Shown: positions 22,750 to 31,157 of the stretch, piece by piece | How the letters are laid out: every line of letters begins with the position of its first letter | How positions within the stretch are numbered: position 1 is the first letter of the stretch | DNA from: Thermococcus sp. | Lineage (GTDB): Archaea; Methanobacteriota_B; Thermococci; Thermococcales; Thermococcaceae | NCBI RefSeq assembly: GCF_015521605.1 | Contig: NZ_WANV01000040.1 | Location: 1-34,375, forward strand | Direction: 5' to 3' | Length of the DNA: 34,375 nucleotides | Position numbers and translations under genes: made by a program | The notes under the pieces: generated by a model | Seen by the model: only the letters and a program-made list of their open reading frames with translations | Database searches by the model: none | What the model was told of the DNA's origin: nothing

Positions 22750-23463
22750 ATGCTTGAGAGAGTGGCAGTGGATCTTGCAGTGGTCGCAGGACTCGGCATC
22801 GGTTCGTACAGATTCAAGGCCCTCGATGCCAAAGGCGCCATTGCCGCGGCACTCCTCGGGCTGTCGGTTATGGAGCTGGGGGGAATATACCCCTTCGCCG
22901 CACTGCTGGCCTTTGTGGTTCTGGGCGTTCTGGCCACCAAGTACAAATTCAGGGAGAAGTCAAAGCTGGGTGCCGCTCAGGGCAGGGACGGAATAAGGAG
23001 CTGGGGCAACGTTCTCGGCAACGGCCTGGCTGCCCTCATCTTCCTTGCCTTCGAATACTTCTCCCAGATGGACGTCTTCTGGGCGGCCAGTTTTGCCGCA
23101 ATAGCAACGGCCAACGGGGACACACTGGCCAGTGAGCTCGGCAAGATCTTTGGAAAAAACCCCAAGCTTATCACGACACTCAAACCCGTTAAGCCAGGAG
23201 TCAACGGGGCGGTTTCGTGGGCGGGGGAAGTCTTTGCCCTTATAGGAGCCCTCATAATAGCCCTCTTCGCACTCCCCGTGAGCACAGACAGGGGAGCTAT
23301 GCTCCTCGCCATCACCATCGGCGGATTCATCGGTGTCAACTTGGACAGCCTTATAGGGGCGACCCTTGAGAACGAGGGGATAACTAACAACAACTCAACC
23401 AACTTCCTCGCGAGCCTCTTCGGAGGCTTTATCGGCGCCGGCCTCTTCTACCTCATTGCGTGA
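22750..23463 (+). CDS. DUF92-family integral membrane protein
   Basis: A 237-residue polytopic membrane protein (about six helices) of the DUF92/TIGR00297 family. Characteristic features are LDAKGAIAAALLG near the N-terminus, the NGLAALIF and ANGDTLASELGK motifs mid-protein, and LDSLIGATLEN near the C-terminus. The plant member VTE6 is a phytyl-phosphate kinase, so archaeal members may phosphorylate isoprenyl phosphates; this is by homology only. ATG 22750 is chosen because GGTGG precedes it by five bases; GTG 22741 would place that site inside the gene. The stop is immediately followed by the promoter of a C/D sRNA. Confidence 0.87.
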   Translation: MLERVAVDLAVVAGLGIGSYRFKALDAKGAIAAALLGLSVMELGGIYPFAALLAFVVLGVLATKYKFREKSKLGAAQGRDGIRSWGNVLGNGLAALIFLAFEYFSQMDVFWAASFAAIATANGDTLASELGKIFGKNPKLITTLKPVKPGVNGAVSWAGEVFALIGALIIALFALPVSTDRGAMLLAITIGGFIGVNLDSLIGATLENEGITNNNSTNFLASLFGGFIGAGLFYLIA

Positions 23464-23464
23464 A

Positions 23465-23475
23465 GTTTTAAAACC
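23465..23475 (+). promoter_or_regulatory. TATA box of the second C/D sRNA
   Basis: AGTTTTAAAAC directly after the DUF92 stop is centred about 25 nt before 23494, the first base of the sRNA's terminal stem. Confidence 0.65.
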
Positions 23476-23493
23476 CTAAAAGGAACTTTTTCC

Positions 23494-23552
23494 GGCGGAT
23501 GATGACTACGGCGGATTCCCGAGCGGTGAGGAAGACCTTAGGGTCTGACGCC
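23494..23552 (+). ncRNA. Box C/D methylation-guide sRNA (predicted 23S rRNA target)
   Basis: C = ATGATGA (23499-23505), D' = CCGA (23519-23522), C' = TGAGGA (23527-23532) and D = CTGA (23545-23548). The C'-D guide is exactly 12 nt and the D'-C' spacer 4 nt. GGCG before box C pairs with CGCC after box D to form the terminal stem. A TATA box lies 25 nt upstream. The D guide AGACCTTAGGGT pairs with GGUCCUAAGGU, a segment of 23S rRNA domain IV that is nearly universal, over ten positions (two G-U). Box+5 places 2'-O-methylation on the U of CCU-AAGG. The D' guide (23506-23518) has no target I can name. Confidence 0.92.
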
Positions 23553-23585
23553 TCGCCTAACACAATTCAAGAATTAAATAAAAGC

Positions 23586-24641
23586 TCATGTTCTCTCCTC
23601 TCGCTTTCGGGCGTACTCCTCGTAAACCTCCCAGAGTGAGACGAGCGCAGCCGGGATGCCGTGCTCCGTGGCAAACGTCATGTACGGCGCGAGGTCAACG
23701 ACGTAGTCGGCGAATCTGAAGAGCCCGCGCGGGATGCCCTCACGGGAACCCACGAAAATCACAACTTCCTTCGCGTAGAACATGTCCTTCGCGAGCCTGT
23801 CCTTCACCTCGGCGAGGGTTGGTCCCTTGGGGTCGGTTATTATGAGCAGCCTCTTGCCCCTCCTTTTGTCTCTGACCACCTGATAGAGGTCCCAAACCGA
23901 GACTGGAACCTTCTCAACCTTCCACGGATACGCCTCACGCTGTATCTGATGTCTGCTCTCCTGCCCCACCCTTACCCCCTTTATGAACTCCGCCAGCTCG
24001 AAGGCGTCCATCTTCTCCTTGGGGGCGATTATTAGTTCCTTTACCTCGAAGGCTTGTGCGGCCCTCCCTATCTTTTCTCCAAAGCTTCTGCAGGCCTTGT
24101 AGTCCCCCCAGTAGGGCATCTGGACGAGTGTGACCTTCCGGAAAAGCTTCCTGGCGTCTATTTTATCGGGGGTGAACTTCCTGAACTCTTCCCCCGGAAG
24201 CACTGAGATGTATGCCCTGTCGCCGATTATCTCAACCTGCACAACCCGGTCCGGCCAGCTCAGGTTTACGTCGGCATTCGTTAGCTCCCTTATCCTGGCA
24301 CCCAGCTCACGGTTGACATCCATACTGGTGAACCCGTGCTTGCCTCGCCTCTTCGTCTTCACGGCAAAGGTCTCGCCCTCACCTATCAGGGGAGCGAGTT
24401 TTTCGGCGCTCTCGACTATCTTCTCAAGCTCACCGGGAACTTCAACGACAACGGGTATCAACCTCTCAACCTCAGGAATCCTCAGTATCTTGTCACTGGC
24501 GCTTTCATCATCCGTTTCAACGATGATAAGACCAGAATATCCCATGGGAGACGCCCAGACTGTGGCGTCTGAAATGGATTCCCTGATGTAGTTGGCGGCG
24601 ACACTCTCCATTCCCCGCTGGGTTTTGACTATGAACTTCAT
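23586..24641 (-). CDS. THUMP-SPOUT RNA methyltransferase
   Basis: A 351-residue predicted RNA methylase. The N-terminal half (MKFIVKTQRGMESVAANYIR through FAVKTKRRGKHGFTSMDVNR) is a THUMP-type RNA-binding module with preceding ferredoxin-like fold. The C-terminal half shows the trefoil-knot SPOUT pattern: KRLLIITDPKGPTLAEVK, EVVIFVGSREGIPRGLFRFA and DYVVDLAPYMTFATEHGIPA, where glycine-rich loops bind S-adenosylmethionine. THUMP domains direct enzymes to tRNA acceptor stems, so tRNA is the likely substrate, but base and position are unknown. ATG 24641 follows GGAGGTGCG, with TATA GCTTTTAAGCG upstream. It is a single gene downstream of the eS1 gene. Confidence 0.87.
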   Translation of the reverse strand: MKFIVKTQRGMESVAANYIRESISDATVWASPMGYSGLIIVETDDESASDKILRIPEVERLIPVVVEVPGELEKIVESAEKLAPLIGEGETFAVKTKRRGKHGFTSMDVNRELGARIRELTNADVNLSWPDRVVQVEIIGDRAYISVLPGEEFRKFTPDKIDARKLFRKVTLVQMPYWGDYKACRSFGEKIGRAAQAFEVKELIIAPKEKMDAFELAEFIKGVRVGQESRHQIQREAYPWKVEKVPVSVWDLYQVVRDKRRGKRLLIITDPKGPTLAEVKDRLAKDMFYAKEVVIFVGSREGIPRGLFRFADYVVDLAPYMTFATEHGIPAALVSLWEVYEEYARKREERT

Positions 24642-24725
24642 AACCGCACCTCCGAGAGAAAAATCCCTCAGACGCTTAAAAGCCTGCCGAACAACTCGGA
24701 CACAGGAGAATAGAATTGGGAGGCA

Positions 24726-25328
24726 TCAAGCCTCCGGCTCGGCGAGAACCTTGATCTTCCTGATCTCGGCCCTCTTGATCGGGTATATCTTCCTGGCTTC
24801 CTTGGCTATCTCCGCCGCCATCTTACCGCTGACGGCCTCAAGGACGAAGTCCCTGTAGTTGAGCTCCTCGGCCTTCTTGTAGATGATGTCCTGAATGATC
24901 CTCCTGATAGCCCTCTCCTGGCTGGTCTGGATGCGCCTGTAGGCGATGACCATTCCCATGACGCGGAGCTTGTAGCCGTCCTTGGTGGTGACGTTGAATA
25001 TGCCGTCAACTCTCGTCGTTCTCCTCCTGACGAGGCTCCTTATGTAGCTCCTCGCGAGGGTGTGTCCCTTGAACTTGGTGTAGGCGTTCTGTCCCTTGAC
25101 GTCGTAGATCTGGAAGTAGAGCTTGACCTGGCCCTTGGTGAAGTCGCCGGTGAGGTCCTTAAGGGTAGTCTCGATGACCCTCCCGATGACCTTCTCAGGT
25201 TCATCGGCGGGGGTGAGGCCTATCTCCTTGCTTCCGAAGAAGTCTGGAGCGTAAACTATGTACCACTCTTTCATCTTCCACTTATCCTTGGTAGCAGCAG
25301 CCCTCTTCCTTGGGTTACCCTTTGCCAT
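24726..25328 (-). CDS. rps3ae: Small-subunit ribosomal protein eS1 (S3Ae)
   Basis: A 200-residue ribosomal protein present in archaea and eukaryotes, located at the mRNA exit side of the 30S subunit. The basic N-terminus ([20 protein letters not shown]) and the motifs [27 protein letters not shown] and [20 protein letters not shown] match S3Ae end to end. It follows pcc1 by 15 bases in a translation-related minus-strand operon. Its ATG is preceded by GGAGGTG. Confidence 0.97.
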   Translation of the reverse strand: MAKGNPRKRAAATKDKWKMKEWYIVYAPDFFGSKEIGLTPADEPEKVIGRVIETTLKDLTGDFTKGQVKLYFQIYDVKGQNAYTKFKGHTLARSYIRSLVRRRTTRVDGIFNVTTKDGYKLRVMGMVIAYRRIQTSQERAIRRIIQDIIYKKAEELNYRDFVLEAVSGKMAAEIAKEARKIYPIKRAEIRKIKVLAEPEA

Positions 25329-25343
25329 CTCAACACCTCCAGT

Positions 25344-25604
25344 TCACACCTTTTCGGTAACATATTCGGCGATTTTGATTGAAAACACCAAATCATCCAG
25401 CGCTTTGATGAGTGTCTCAATCTCACCCGAGTATTTAACCTTTGTTATGACGTCCCCATCTTCCCATCGGGTTAGCACATTTAAACTTTTCTTTAGGCTT
25501 TCCGGAAGGCCCACGTTGTCCACTTCCAGTGCCTCAGCTATAGCCTCGGCCCTTCTCCGGTCGCCGTAGTGCCAGACTATCTCGGCCTTCGCTTCAATCT
25601 TCAC
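25344..25604 (-). CDS. pcc1: KEOPS complex subunit Pcc1
   Basis: An 86-residue subunit of KEOPS, the complex that makes the universal tRNA t6A37 modification with Kae1 and Bud32; Pcc1 forms the dimer that binds tRNA. The [20 protein letters not shown] opening, [10 protein letters not shown] and the final [13 protein letters not shown] are typical. I select GTG 25604, which overlaps the GAN nuclease stop by 11 nt, giving the usual size. The upstream ATG 25631 would add nine unconserved residues and a 38-nt overlap. It lies directly upstream of eS1. Confidence 0.9.
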   Translation of the reverse strand: MKIEAKAEIVWHYGDRRRAEAIAEALEVDNVGLPESLKKSLNVLTRWEDGDVITKVKYSGEIETLIKALDDLVFSIKIAEYVTEKV

Positions 25605-27021
25605 CGCCCTTTCCCTCCACCTGCCTTCCAAGTGCCTCGTTGAAGAGCCTGATGAACTCGTTTATCCTGTCCTTCGGGAAGCGGATTCCGGCCGCTATTG
25701 CGTGGCCACCCCCCTCGCCGCCGAGCTCTTCCGCGACCTCTCTGAGTGCCTCTCCCAGGTGATATCCCTTGGCCAAGGCCTTTTCGGTCGTCCTGGCGGA
25801 GCCCTTTACAAGGTTTGGATCCTCGTCGCTATCGGCAAGCACCACAACGGGCTTCTCCGGATCGGCCAGACCGGCGTTTATCGCTATGTTTGCGGCGATT
25901 CCAACGAGGGTGTCTCTGATGTTCCTGCCAGCGTAGAAAATGTACGCGTGTTCTCCCTCATCGACCATGCTCCAGTTCTGGATGAGGAACTTTCTGGCCT
26001 CTATCTGCTCCCGCTTGTAGTCTTCCAGCATCTTTCTGGCGCGCCTGTAGGCATCTTCGTCGCCGAGGCAGATGGCAACCCCCAGCGTTCCGGCGTTTAA
26101 GCGACCGGTGGCGTTGAGGAGCGTCGCAAACTCCCTCGCCTCGTGTCTGGGATCACCCTCCGGATAGAGCGGACTTATGACGACGTCCCCGATAAGCCTG
26201 TCTATGGCCTCCTTGGGAGCACCGTGCTTGATAAGGTGTATCACCAGCGCATCGTGGAGCTTCCTTTTTTCCTCTTCCCGCAACTGCCAGTACTTCATGT
26301 CCGGGTCGAAGCCCTTGGCGCGGAGCCACTCTATTGCCTTCCTCTCGTCCCCCGTTATCTCGGGGATCTCTGGATGGGTGGCGTAAGCCAGCATCTGATA
26401 GAGCGGCCGGCTCTCCCTTCCAAAGAGACGGAGTTCCTTTCTGATTTCCAGAATATCCAGCTTCCTGCCGTCCTCAATGATATCGGTGTTGAGTCCGTGG
26501 AAGGTCCCGTCAATTTCCTGCATATCCCCGACGGCACCGACGAGGGCGATGTACGCCATGTCCATGTTCCTCCCGTCCATCTCCCTGGCGACGAAGTAGG
26601 AAACGCCAGAACCGCTGAGGTCTCGGACACTGTTGGCACCGAAGGGGACAGGGTTTACCAGCACGTGGGAGTCCGTGGAGAACTCGTCCTTTTCAGGAGG
26701 GTGATGGTCCGCAACGACAACCGTGGCGAAGTCGAGATACCGCTCTATCAGTTCCATGGAACCGCTTCCCAGGTCTGTGAAGACGTATATTCTGTGCTTC
26801 TCTGAGGCAAGCTCCTTTATGAGCTCCTCGCTGAGCTGTTTGACTATGCTGAGCTGGAAACTGCCGCCTTCCCGGGCAACGGCCTTGGCAAGAACCGCTC
26901 CAGCGGTGATACCATCGGCGTCCCTGTGGGAGATTATCCTGATAGTATGCCCTAGCTCAACGTGCATCTTGATTAGCTCTGCTCCCTCTCGGGCCTTCTC
27001 AAAGAAAGCGCCCCGGTCCAT
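25594..27021 (-). CDS. GAN: archaeal RecJ-like DHH exonuclease (GINS-associated nuclease)
   Basis: A 475-residue DHH/DHHA1 phosphoesterase. Motif I is [11 protein letters not shown] (Asp34 and Asp36), motif [11 protein letters not shown], motif [12 protein letters not shown] and motif IV GAVGDMQ, all Mn-coordinating. The C-terminal DHHA1 domain ends in [11 protein letters not shown]. In Thermococcales the orthologue, GAN, binds the GINS part of the CMG replicative helicase and degrades single-stranded DNA 5' to 3'. The gene order S15, GAN, Pcc1, eS1 matches what I recall from T. kodakarensis. It lies 28 nt after the S15 stop and overlaps pcc1, so replication and translation genes share a transcript. 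Confidence 0.92.
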   Translation of the reverse strand: MDRGAFFEKAREGAELIKMHVELGHTIRIISHRDADGITAGAVLAKAVAREGGSFQLSIVKQLSEELIKELASEKHRIYVFTDLGSGSMELIERYLDFATVVVADHHPPEKDEFSTDSHVLVNPVPFGANSVRDLSGSGVSYFVAREMDGRNMDMAYIALVGAVGDMQEIDGTFHGLNTDIIEDGRKLDILEIRKELRLFGRESRPLYQMLAYATHPEIPEITGDERKAIEWLRAKGFDPDMKYWQLREEEKRKLHDALVIHLIKHGAPKEAIDRLIGDVVISPLYPEGDPRHEAREFATLLNATGRLNAGTLGVAICLGDEDAYRRARKMLEDYKREQIEARKFLIQNWSMVDEGEHAYIFYAGRNIRDTLVGIAANIAINAGLADPEKPVVVLADSDEDPNLVKGSARTTEKALAKGYHLGEALREVAEELGGEGGGHAIAAGIRFPKDRINEFIRLFNEALGRQVEGKGGED

Positions 27022-27049
27022 TTTACCACCTTATAAGAAGGAAAGGGGG

Positions 27050-27505
27050 TCAGCGAACCAGGAGCTTGGCCTGCTCCGGATCGTAGCGCCACTTGGCCGG
27101 CAGTTTGCCGGTTCTCCTGTAGTACTTGACAAGGCGCCTGATCTTGCTCTCGGTGAGCTGGAGGCCCCTCCTCGAGTGCTTGTCCTTCGGGTGCATCTCC
27201 AAGTGCTTCCTGAGCTTGACGGCCTTTCTGATGAGGGCCATGAGGTCCTCCGGAATGTCCGGTGCGAGGCCGTTCTCTTCGAGGATCTTGGTAATCTTCT
27301 TGCCCGTGATGAGCTTGACGCTCGGAATACCGTACTGGTCCCTGAGGATCGTCCCTATCATGGCCGCGCTGTAGCCTTCCTTCCTAAGCTTGATAACGAG
27401 CCCCTCGACCTCCTCCGCCGTGTACTCGACCCAGGTCGGCGGAGCGGTCCTCGGTGGCCTCTTAGAACCTGATTTACCCCTCTTTCTCGCGTGTATCCTT
27501 GCCAT
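27050..27505 (-). CDS. rps15: Small-subunit ribosomal protein uS15
   Basis: A 151-residue archaeal/eukaryotic-type S15 with the basic N-terminal extension [17 protein letters not shown] before the conserved S15 fold ([18 protein letters not shown] near the end). The open frame extends to 27703, but ATG 27505 follows GGAGGTG by seven bases and gives the family's normal length. TTTTTAAACC (27582-27573 on this strand) is a suitable TATA for the rps15-gan-pcc1-rps3ae operon. Confidence 0.97.
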   Translation of the reverse strand: MARIHARKRGKSGSKRPPRTAPPTWVEYTAEEVEGLVIKLRKEGYSAAMIGTILRDQYGIPSVKLITGKKITKILEENGLAPDIPEDLMALIRKAVKLRKHLEMHPKDKHSRRGLQLTESKIRRLVKYYRRTGKLPAKWRYDPEQAKLLVR

Positions 27506-27611
27506 ATCATGCACCTCCCGGTGACGGCCAGCTCCCGCCAGCCGCCCCTTCGCGTAGGGAATTGAGGGGAGGTTTAAAAAGGTTTGCCCACCATGTTTAC
27601 GAGACAAAAAA

Positions 27612-27621
27612 GTTTTAAATA
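27612..27621 (+). promoter_or_regulatory. TATA box of the LAGLIDADG gene
   Basis: GTTTTAAATA is centred 25 nt before the ATG at 27641. There is no Shine-Dalgarno, so the message is predicted to be leaderless. Confidence 0.5.
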
Positions 27622-27640
27622 AACGAATTAAAATAGTTAC

Positions 27641-28522
27641 ATGCGGACCTTGAGAGAGCTCCCGCCCTCTGAGGTAGAGAGAATACAGGAACGTGCCCTC
27701 CAACTTCGTGAATCTGGAATGAGCTACCTAAGGATTACAAGAGAATTAGCTGAAGAGTTCAAGGTTTCCCTCTCAAAGGCAACCGTGTTACGGTGGTGCA
27801 AGGGGACACACAACACCTTCAACAAAACAAAGCGCGTTAATTTAAACCCCTCTCCCGGATTGGCATATATAATCGGAGTTTATCTTGGCGATGCTTCTAT
27901 CAGTGACAGGAATTACCAATACAGAATCCGCCTGAAGGTCGTGGACAGGGATTTTACCAACAGTTTTAAGAAGGCTATGGAATCAATAGGAGTAAATCCT
28001 AGGACTGGTTTTGAACACAATAAAGGGCGAAGCGATAGATGGTGGGTTGAGGTTACCAACAAGGAACTGTTCATGTTCTTGAAAGGTCCAGAAGAGCAGC
28101 TCTTTGAGATTGCTAGAGTGCATCCAAAGGAGTTTCTAAGGGGATTCTTTGACAGTGAGGGGAGTGTTTTTGTAGATAAAAAAGATCCAAGAAGAACCAC
28201 CATTGTGGCAGATAACTATAATACAGAAGTCCTCAAACTCTGCAAGGAGTTATTAGGAACCCTAGGAATCCACTCAACAATATATTTGGTCAAGAAAAAA
28301 GGCACAAAAGTTATGATTCGAGGACAAGAATATCAGTACAACAACGACCTTTACAGGATCAGTATCCACAGAAGAACTAGTGTTGCAAGGTTCGCGGAGA
28401 AGATAGGCTTCTCAATCTTACGAAAACAAGAGAAACTAGAAACCTTCCTCGAAGCTTTTTACCCACATACCTCCGAAAAAGATTACCACAAAATTAAGTC
28501 GTATAGCGGGGGGAGGATTTGA
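27641..28522 (+). CDS. Free-standing LAGLIDADG-type homing endonuclease-like protein with HTH
   Basis: A 293-residue protein. An N-terminal helix-turn-helix (about 10-55, [20 protein letters not shown] and VLRWCKG) is followed by a two-motif LAGLIDADG core. The first motif is [12 protein letters not shown] (catalytic Asp84) and the second [12 protein letters not shown] (Glu173). Both acidic residues are present, so nuclease activity is possible, although some family members act only in DNA or RNA binding. It is not inside an intein or intron. The last six codons and the stop run into the 3' end of tRNA-iMet on the opposite strand. The gene looks more AT-rich than its neighbours and has unlike codon use, signs of acquisition. 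It could alternatively be a domesticated regulator. Confidence 0.82.
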   Translation: MRTLRELPPSEVERIQERALQLRESGMSYLRITRELAEEFKVSLSKATVLRWCKGTHNTFNKTKRVNLNPSPGLAYIIGVYLGDASISDRNYQYRIRLKVVDRDFTNSFKKAMESIGVNPRTGFEHNKGRSDRWWVEVTNKELFMFLKGPEEQLFEIARVHPKEFLRGFFDSEGSVFVDKKDPRRTTIVADNYNTEVLKLCKELLGTLGIHSTIYLVKKKGTKVMIRGQEYQYNNDLYRISIHRRTSVARFAEKIGFSILRKQEKLETFLEAFYPHTSEKDYHKIKSYSGGRI

Positions 28523-28578
28523 ACCTCCGACCTCCGGGTTATGAGCCCGGCGGGCACTCCTAGCTGCCCCACCCCGCT
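28504..28578 (-). tRNA. Initiator tRNA-Met (CAU)
   Basis: On the minus strand, acceptor AGCGGGG pairs with CCCCGCT, giving the archaeal initiator A1-U72 pair, with discriminator A73. The anticodon arm is CCGGG-CTCATAA-CCCGG with CAT and the three consecutive G-C pairs diagnostic of initiator tRNA. The T arm is GGAGG-TTCAAAT-CCTCC. There is no intron, and CCA is not encoded. The 3' end overlaps the convergent LAGLIDADG gene. Confidence 0.97.
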
Positions 28579-28608
28579 GCTCGACCCGTTAGTTAGTGAA
28601 CCGGGGAG

Positions 28609-28620
28609 GGTTTATAAATT
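28609..28620 (-). promoter_or_regulatory. TATA box of the tRNA gene
   Basis: AATTTATAAACC on the minus strand predicts a start near 28590, leaving a 5' leader of about 12 nt for RNase P. Confidence 0.6.
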
Positions 28621-28677
28621 TTGTGGCGGGACAATGCTATGCCAACCGCCAAAAACGGGAAGAAAATAAAGAGAAAC

Positions 28678-29388
28678 TCAGTCAAGGGGGGTTATGTTAA
28701 CCACGATTTTGGCATCCTCGCTGCCGTATTCGAACCTAACTGGAAGCCCCTTGCTGTTTACAAGCACTTTCCATTCCGCCCCGTTTCCAGCAGTAAAGCG
28801 GTATTCAAAGAGCTTCTCTTTGAGTCCGAGCCCCATGAGTATCCTGTCCGTCAGTGAGAAGGAGCCCTTGAGGGCCTGGAAGTCCCTGGACTTGAGGGCC
28901 ACATCGCGTAGCATCAGCGTGGGCAGATTGGCCTTCAGCATCCCCATGGCCTGCTCCTGACTGATTCCATAGTACCGCTCCCAGAACTGAAGTATGTCCA
29001 TCCTGGTTCCGTTGGCAAGGGTTACGGTTCCGGAGATCCTCCCGGTATTGAGGTCAAAAACGGCCTCGCCTTTCATCACTAGGGAGCCGTTTATATACAG
29101 CTCGTCGTACTCGGTGACGATTCCCCTAGTGAGGTCCACGGTGCCCTTAGTCACAGTCCTGCCAGTGTACAAGAACTCCCGCCGGATGCTCTTCGAGTTC
29201 CCGTTGTGAACTACATAAACCCTGTACTGTTTGAATTCAACGTTGCGGGAGAACTGATACTTCTTCGTGTTTTCCAGGGCCAATGCCAATGTTTCCTGTG
29301 AAGGCGGCTGAGAGAGAGCGTATGCCGTGCTCAGAACACCTCCAAGGACGACGAGAACCACAACAACTGGAAGGACGTACCTCCTCAT
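28678..29388 (-). CDS. Exported protein of unknown function
   Basis: A 236-residue protein with an N-terminal signal or anchor (MRRYVLPVVVVLVVLGGVLS), probably cleaved near AYA-LSQ. The mature part is rich in beta strands (VYVVHNGNSKS, REFLYTGRTVTKGTVDL, GRISGTVTLANGT) and resembles lipoprotein- or outer-surface-type beta sandwiches without matching a family I can name. The ATG is preceded by GGGGGTG. It lies 13 nt downstream of another exported-protein gene, and both probably form one minus-strand operon transcribed away from the dehydratase genes. Confidence 0.72.
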   Translation of the reverse strand: MRRYVLPVVVVLVVLGGVLSTAYALSQPPSQETLALALENTKKYQFSRNVEFKQYRVYVVHNGNSKSIRREFLYTGRTVTKGTVDLTRGIVTEYDELYINGSLVMKGEAVFDLNTGRISGTVTLANGTRMDILQFWERYYGISQEQAMGMLKANLPTLMLRDVALKSRDFQALKGSFSLTDRILMGLGLKEKLFEYRFTAGNGAEWKVLVNSKGLPVRFEYGSEDAKIVVNITPLD

Positions 29389-29401
29389 TCACACCACCCC
29401 C

Positions 29402-29851
29402 TCAAAACGTTCCGGCTCCGACCAGCTTGTAGTGCCATTTCATGGTCATCGTAGAGCGCGGTCCACCGTCTCCGTCGTCAAGGAACGGGTAGTAGAAGCT
29501 CCCCGTAAAGCTCGCTTGGGTGTACGTCCTTGACAGAGAAAAGCCCTGGGTGTTGGTGATTCTCACTGACGAGTAGTCCAAGAAATAAACTCCGAGCACT
29601 ATCACCGCAATACTGGAGTGTCCCCTGCCCTCGTACCAGGAGGTAGAGTAGGACTCCACTTCTCCCCACATCACAAAGGTGTAGTAGTTGGGCCAAAGGC
29701 CAACAGTCTTGGTATCGTAGAAGAACGCTCCCGTGTCCGACAGAACCACGTCGTACGTGCCGCCCCAGAAATCCGCTGCTACCTGTCCTGCGGTCATGCT
29801 GCTAAATACCAAAAACAGCAACAAGGCTGCCTTCTTACTTCGGCTTACCAT
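29402..29851 (-). CDS. Secreted aromatic-rich protein of unknown function
   Basis: A 149-residue protein. Residues 1-27 are a signal peptide (basic MVSRSKK, hydrophobic core, cleavage near AGQVAA-DF). The mature domain is unusually rich in Tyr, Trp, Phe, Ser and Thr (GLWPNYYTFVMWGEVESYST), typical of a small extracellular beta protein. ATG 29851 follows GGGGGTG and is preferred over GTG 29860. TATA-like TTTTATAACC (about 29901-29892, minus) gives a start near 29870. Its partner is the exported gene 28678-29388. No family is recognised. Confidence 0.7.
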   Translation of the reverse strand: MVSRSKKAALLLFLVFSSMTAGQVAADFWGGTYDVVLSDTGAFFYDTKTVGLWPNYYTFVMWGEVESYSTSWYEGRGHSSIAVIVLGVYFLDYSSVRITNTQGFSLSRTYTQASFTGSFYYPFLDDGDGGPRSTMTMKWHYKLVGAGTF

Positions 29852-29925
29852 AGGCAACACCCCCGGTAGGCATTAATTATTATCGTAAAAGGTTATAAAA
29901 TTTCCGTCATAAATCGCCATGGATC

Positions 29926-29939
29926 TTGACTTTAGTCAA
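29926..29939. promoter_or_regulatory. Perfect palindrome upstream of the dehydratase operon
   Basis: TTGACT-TT-AGTCAA, 6-bp arms, ends 12 bp before the TATA box of the dehydratase genes and about 25 bp from the divergent gene's TATA. It is a candidate operator. Confidence 0.45.
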
Positions 29940-29951
29940 TAGAAGCGAGAA

Positions 29952-29960
29952 CTTATAAGC
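29952..29960 (+). promoter_or_regulatory. TATA box of the dehydratase operon
   Basis: CTTATAAGC predicts a start near 29981, leaving a very short leader with GGTGG before ATG 29991. Confidence 0.55.
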
Positions 29961-29990
29961 AGAGAAGTTCCTCAGATAATGGGTGGTTGA

Positions 29991-31151
29991 ATGTATCTGA
30001 CAAAGGAGGAGGAGCTCATCCTCGCCGGGGAATATGGATATGCTCTTCAAAAGGCTATGGAGATACTCGTCGCTCTCGGTGAGATATACGGCGCAGACAG
30101 GCTGATCCCAATCAAGAGTGCCCAGATAGCGGGTGTCTCGTACAAGAACATCGGTGAGGCAGGTGTTGAATTCCTTCGTGATTTTGTGGACGCAGGTGCA
30201 AAGGTCAGCGTCTACACGACCCTGAATCCGGCAGGGATAGGAGACGATGAGTTCATGGAGAAGCAGCTTGAAGTCCTTGAACTTTACCGCAGGATGGGGA
30301 TCGAGATAACCTCAACCTGCACACCTTACTATGGGGCGAATCTTCCAAAGTTCGGCGACCATCTGGCGTGGAGTGAGAGCTCAGCAGTCAGCTTTGCGAA
30401 CTCCATCCTGGGGGCGAGGACGAACAGAGAAGGCGGACCCTCAAGCCTGGCCGCGGCGATAGTCGGCAAGACTCCCAACTATGGCCTTCACAGGGATGAG
30501 AATAGAAAGGCCACAATCAGGATCAGCGTTGAGGCAAAAGTTGAGACCTTCGTCGATTACTCCGCCCTCGGCTATCATCTTGGAAAAGTTCTGGGAAACG
30601 ATGTTCCGTACTTTGTCGGTCTGAGACCAGAAAACACGGATTTTCTCAAGGAGATGGGAGCTGCCATGGCCGCCAGTGGGAGCATAGCGCTCTACCATGT
30701 TGAAAACGAAACTCCCGAATACCGCAATGCCATCACGGACAAAATTGAGACAATAGCGGTTGAGGATTCTGACATCCAGGCAGTCAAAGAGCAGTTTTCA
30801 GACGAATGGAGCGAAATCGACATGATACTCGTAGGCTGTCCCCACGCATCTTTGGCAGAGATTAAAGAAATCGCCGAGCTCCTCAAGATGCGCGGGAAAC
30901 CTCTAAAAATCCCCCTGTTTGTAACGGCCAGCAGGGCTGTTAAAGCTCTGGCCGACTCCCTTGGCTATACTGACATCATAGAGAGGTACAACGGCAGAAT
31001 AATTCCGGATGCGTGCTTCGTGGTGTCTCCCATCCAGGAATGGTACAGGGGAATAGCGACGAACAGCGGCAAGAGCGCGTTCTACTTCCGGTCCTTTGGG
31101 TTCAGCGTACGGCTGGATAACGTGGAGAACCTTATCAACGACGCTCCGTGA
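29991..31151 (+). CDS. Phosphomevalonate dehydratase large subunit (aconitase X catalytic domain)
   Basis: A 386-residue [4Fe-4S] enzyme subunit, formerly DUF521. With the small subunit it dehydrates (R)-5-phosphomevalonate to trans-anhydromevalonate 5-phosphate in the archaeal mevalonate pathway that makes membrane isoprenoids. The expected Cys residues are present in ITSTCTPYYGA, LVGCPHASLAEI and PDACFVVSP. SAQIAGVSYKNIGEAG and SESSAVSFANSILGARTNRE match the family. The hypI-type proteins in bacteria share the fold but act on hydroxyproline derivatives; the archaeal context favours phosphomevalonate. It sits directly before the swivel subunit, six bases away. Confidence 0.93.
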   Translation: MYLTKEEELILAGEYGYALQKAMEILVALGEIYGADRLIPIKSAQIAGVSYKNIGEAGVEFLRDFVDAGAKVSVYTTLNPAGIGDDEFMEKQLEVLELYRRMGIEITSTCTPYYGANLPKFGDHLAWSESSAVSFANSILGARTNREGGPSSLAAAIVGKTPNYGLHRDENRKATIRISVEAKVETFVDYSALGYHLGKVLGNDVPYFVGLRPENTDFLKEMGAAMAASGSIALYHVENETPEYRNAITDKIETIAVEDSDIQAVKEQFSDEWSEIDMILVGCPHASLAEIKEIAELLKMRGKPLKIPLFVTASRAVKALADSLGYTDIIERYNGRIIPDACFVVSPIQEWYRGIATNSGKSAFYFRSFGFSVRLDNVENLINDAP

Positions 31152-31157
31152 GGTGGG

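Noticed and set aside
27506-27703. N-terminal extension of S15
   Set aside because: It overlaps the promoter region and the divergent gene; ATG 27505 gives the conserved S15 start.
28621-28857. 78-codon plus-strand frame upstream of the tRNA
   Set aside because: It lies antisense to the exported-protein gene and has no ribosome-binding site.
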